Assembly: GCA_030683195.1 (NCBI GenBank)
Contig: JAUXQA010000502.1
Span: forward strand, 1-8,342
DNA: 8,342 bases
Direction: 5' to 3'
Source: Rhodoferax sp.
Lineage (GTDB): Bacteria > Pseudomonadota > Gammaproteobacteria > Burkholderiales > Burkholderiaceae_C
Shown here: in pieces, positions 6,840 to 8,342 of the stretch
Numbering within the stretch: position 1 is the stretch's first letter
Layout: every line of letters starts with the position of its first letter
Made by a program: the position numbers and the translations under genes
Notes under the pieces: model-generated
What the model saw: the letters and a program-made list of their open reading frames with translations, nothing else
What the model was told of the DNA's origin: nothing
Database searches by the model: none

Positions 6840-8174
6840 ATGAAACCTGTTTTGGCCCTCGTTGGCCGGCCTAATGTAGGCAAATCAACTCTCTTCAACC
6901 GATTAACTAAATCGCGTGACGCGATCGTCGCAGATTTCTCTGGTTTGACCCGTGATCGTCATTACGGCAACGGCAAACAAGGCAAACACGAATACATCGT
7001 GATTGACACTGGCGGATTCGAGCCTGATGCCGCCAGCGGAATTTTCAAGGAGATGGCCAAGCAGACGCGTCAAGCTGTCGCGGAGGCCGATGTGGTTATT
7101 TTCGTGGTGGACGCCAGAGATGGTATTTCTGCTCAGGATCACGAAATTGCCAAGTATTTGCGCCGTCTGGGCAAGCCATGTGTATTAGCTGCCAACAAGT
7201 CAGAGGGGATGGCTGCAGGAGCCCAACTGGTTGAATTCTTTGAGTTGGGTCTGGGCGAGGTGCACGCCGTGTCGGCAGCCCACGGACAGGGCATTCACTC
7301 ATTGGTTGAGTTGGCATTGGAGCCGCTTCATTTGGAGGACCCCGATGAAACTCTTGAGACCCATGAGCCCGGTGTTATCAAGCTAGCCGTGGCAGGGCGA
7401 CCCAATGTAGGTAAGTCAACGTTGATCAACACTTGGCTGGGTGAGGAGCGACTGGTCGCGTTTGACCTTCCCGGCACAACTCGTGATGCTATTTCAGTGC
7501 CTTTCGAGCGCAATGGTCAAAAGTTTGAATTGATCGATACGGCTGGTCTGCGTCGCCGCGGCAAGGTGTTTGAAGCGATTGAGAAGTTTTCGGTTGTCAA
7601 GACACTGCAAGCGATTGAGTCGTCAAACGTGGTCTTGCTATTGATTGATGCGACGCAAGGTGTGACCGATCAAGACGCCCATATCGCTGGCTATATTCTT
7701 GAGAATGGCCGTGCTGTGGTTCTGGCGGTCAACAAATGGGATGCCGTCGACGAGTATCAACGGGAGCTGGTCAAGCGCTCCATCGAAACTCGGCTGCCTT
7801 TTTTGAAGTTTGCAACAATGCACTTGATTTCGGCGACCAAAAGACAAGGGTTAGGTCCGCTATGGGCTTCCGTAACGCAAGCTTTCAAGGCCGCGAATTG
7901 CAAGATGTCGACCCCGATCTTGACTCGTTTGTTGCTCGAGGCAGTTCAATTCCAGAGTCCCAAGCGGTCAGGTATGTTCCGGCCCAAATTGCGCTACGCG
8001 CACCAGGGTGGCATGAATCCTCCTGTCATCATCATCCACGGAAATTCCCTTGAGCATGTAACGGCGGCCTATAAGCGATACCTTGAAGGTCGGTTTAGAA
8101 AAGAGTTCGATTTGGTGGGGACGCCGATGCGAATTGAGCTAAAAACTTCCAGCAATCCGTTCTCAGATAAATAG
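6840..8174 (+). CDS. der: Der (EngA), double-domain GTPase for 50S ribosome assembly
   Basis: Der is an essential GTPase with two consecutive G domains that acts in late assembly of the 50S ribosomal subunit. The 444-residue product starts MKPVLALVGRPNVGKST at ATG 6840. A GTG at 6795 would add 15 residues, but it lies inside bamB and outside the conserved family start. First G domain: P-loop GRPNVGKS (9-16), TRDR with Thr37, DTGG (56-59), NKSE (119-122) and SA (145-146). Second G domain: GRPNVGKS (186-193), PGTTRD (211-216), DTAG (233-236), NKWD (298-301) and SAT (331-333). A KH-like domain fills about 355-444, with RSGMFRPKLRYAHQGG and IHGNSLEHVTAAYKRYLE. NKSE has Glu where most GTPases have Asp; similar variants are known in betaproteobacterial Der. 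The 16-base gap to bamB shows no strong Shine-Dalgarno sequence, so reinitiation from bamB is plausible. Confidence 0.97.
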   Translation: MKPVLALVGRPNVGKSTLFNRLTKSRDAIVADFSGLTRDRHYGNGKQGKHEYIVIDTGGFEPDAASGIFKEMAKQTRQAVAEADVVIFVVDARDGISAQDHEIAKYLRRLGKPCVLAANKSEGMAAGAQLVEFFELGLGEVHAVSAAHGQGIHSLVELALEPLHLEDPDETLETHEPGVIKLAVAGRPNVGKSTLINTWLGEERLVAFDLPGTTRDAISVPFERNGQKFELIDTAGLRRRGKVFEAIEKFSVVKTLQAIESSNVVLLLIDATQGVTDQDAHIAGYILENGRAVVLAVNKWDAVDEYQRELVKRSIETRLPFLKFATMHLISATKRQGLGPLWASVTQAFKAANCKMSTPILTRLLLEAVQFQSPKRSGMFRPKLRYAHQGGMNPPVIIIHGNSLEHVTAAYKRYLEGRFRKEFDLVGTPMRIELKTSSNPFSDK

Positions 8175-8224
8175 ACTCGAGTTGTCTCCTTCGTCAAAGG
8201 TTGGAGAGACGTGCTTTCCCGAGT
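8175..8224 (+). terminator. Imperfect hairpin after der, possible weak terminator or processing site
   Basis: Directly after the der stop, ACTCG (8175-8179) can pair with CGAGT (8220-8224), and TCTCC (8185-8189) with GGAGA (8203-8207), enclosing a loop that could form an alternative CCTT/AAGG pairing. The two stems are separated by unpaired bases. Only a delayed T5 run follows (8233-8237), so it is not a classical Rho-independent terminator. It may slow transcription or serve RNA processing between der and the next gene. The rest of 8175-8342 contains no gene that I can support. Confidence 0.25.
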
Positions 8225-8248
8225 AATCCATATTTTTGGCTTGATACA

Positions 8249-8277
8249 TTGTTAATTGTGGGATTGCCTTTTATCAG
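8249..8277 (+). promoter_or_regulatory. Candidate sigma-70 promoter for the gene beyond the window
   Basis: TTGTTA (8249-8254) and TATCAG (8272-8277) are separated by 17 bases. Each matches four of six consensus positions, in an A/T-rich surround. A transcript would start near 8284 and have a leader of about 60 bases before the presumed start codon. The match is weak and could be chance. The long non-coding stretch in an otherwise tightly packed gene row makes a promoter here reasonable. Confidence 0.25.
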
Positions 8278-8293
8278 CCAAAGAACATCATGT

Positions 8294-8326
8294 GCTGTGT
8301 TATCGTGACAGCTTCTTTAATTTTTT
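8294..8326 (+). promoter_or_regulatory. Short hairpin followed by a U-rich tract in the leader of the next gene
   Basis: GCTGT (8294-8298) and ACAGC (8308-8312) form an exact five-base-pair stem with a nine-base loop. TTCTTTAATTTTTT (8313-8326) follows immediately. This resembles a weak Rho-independent terminator or the hairpin-plus-U-tail that Hfq binds. It ends only seven bases before the GGAG at 8333, too close for a separate promoter downstream, so it would lie inside the leader of the next gene. Attenuation or an RNA-protein binding site is an inference. Confidence 0.35.
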
Positions 8327-8332
8327 GAACAC

Positions 8333-8336
8333 GGAG
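8333..8336 (+). promoter_or_regulatory. Ribosome binding site for a gene starting just past the window, probably hfq
   Basis: GGAG (8333-8336) is followed by AATATC to the window end, so a start codon at 8343 would have six-base spacing. In Burkholderiales der is normally followed by hfq, then hflX, hflK and hflC, so hfq is the likely gene. No coding base of it is visible. Confidence 0.5.
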
Positions 8337-8342
8337 AATATC

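Noticed and set aside
6864..7425. DNA-level repeat between the two P-loop regions of der
   Set aside because: This is the known internal duplication of G domains in Der, not a mobile or regulatory repeat.
8238..8267. Possible sigma-54 promoter (GG and GC pairs in the leader after der)
   Set aside because: The GG/GC spacing does not fit the -24/-12 pattern: the bases where GC should be are TG, and the TTGCC lies too close to the preceding GGG.

Overview
The window is a stretch of core bacterial chromosome carrying eight plus-strand genes in the order rlmN (3' part), pilF/pilW, rodZ, ispG, hisS, yfgM, bamB, der. It ends in a 168-base leader with a Shine-Dalgarno sequence at its very end. This order, and the protein features (beta-type PilW between rlmN and rodZ, a long IspG with CPGCGRT, Der with NKSE in its first G domain), point to a betaproteobacterium, most likely of the order Burkholderiales. 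Base composition looks close to balanced by eye (an A/T-rich patch at the pilF start, more G/C in der). That is lower than in many Burkholderiales, but I cannot name a genus.

Layout. 1-572 holds the C-terminal part of RlmN. 576-3623 holds PilF/PilW, RodZ and IspG, with pilF/rodZ and rodZ/ispG overlapping by 8 and 4 bases. hisS (3620-4951) overlaps ispG by 4 bases. The only internal gap of note (4952-5003, 52 bases) separates hisS from yfgM. yfgM and bamB overlap in a GTGA, and der follows bamB by 16 bases. After der (8175-8342) there is no gene. That stretch holds an imperfect hairpin, a weak promoter candidate, a short hairpin followed by a U-rich tract, and a GGAG ribosome binding site whose gene would start just beyond the window. 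From the usual betaproteobacterial order this gene is probably hfq (inference).

How the genes relate. The tight spacing suggests one long, translationally coupled transcript. It mixes translation-accuracy and ribosome functions (RlmN, HisRS, Der), isoprenoid precursor synthesis (IspG, needed for the undecaprenyl carrier among others), and envelope building (PilF/PilW for pilus secretin assembly, RodZ for rod shape, YfgM at the Sec translocon, BamB in outer-membrane protein assembly). All reading frames look intact, with catalytic or ligand residues in place where they fall inside the window.

I found no mobile element, tRNA, rRNA, CRISPR array or clearly novel system. The most interesting part is the 3' non-coding leader, where a hairpin plus U-rich tract sits directly before the presumed hfq ribosome binding site.
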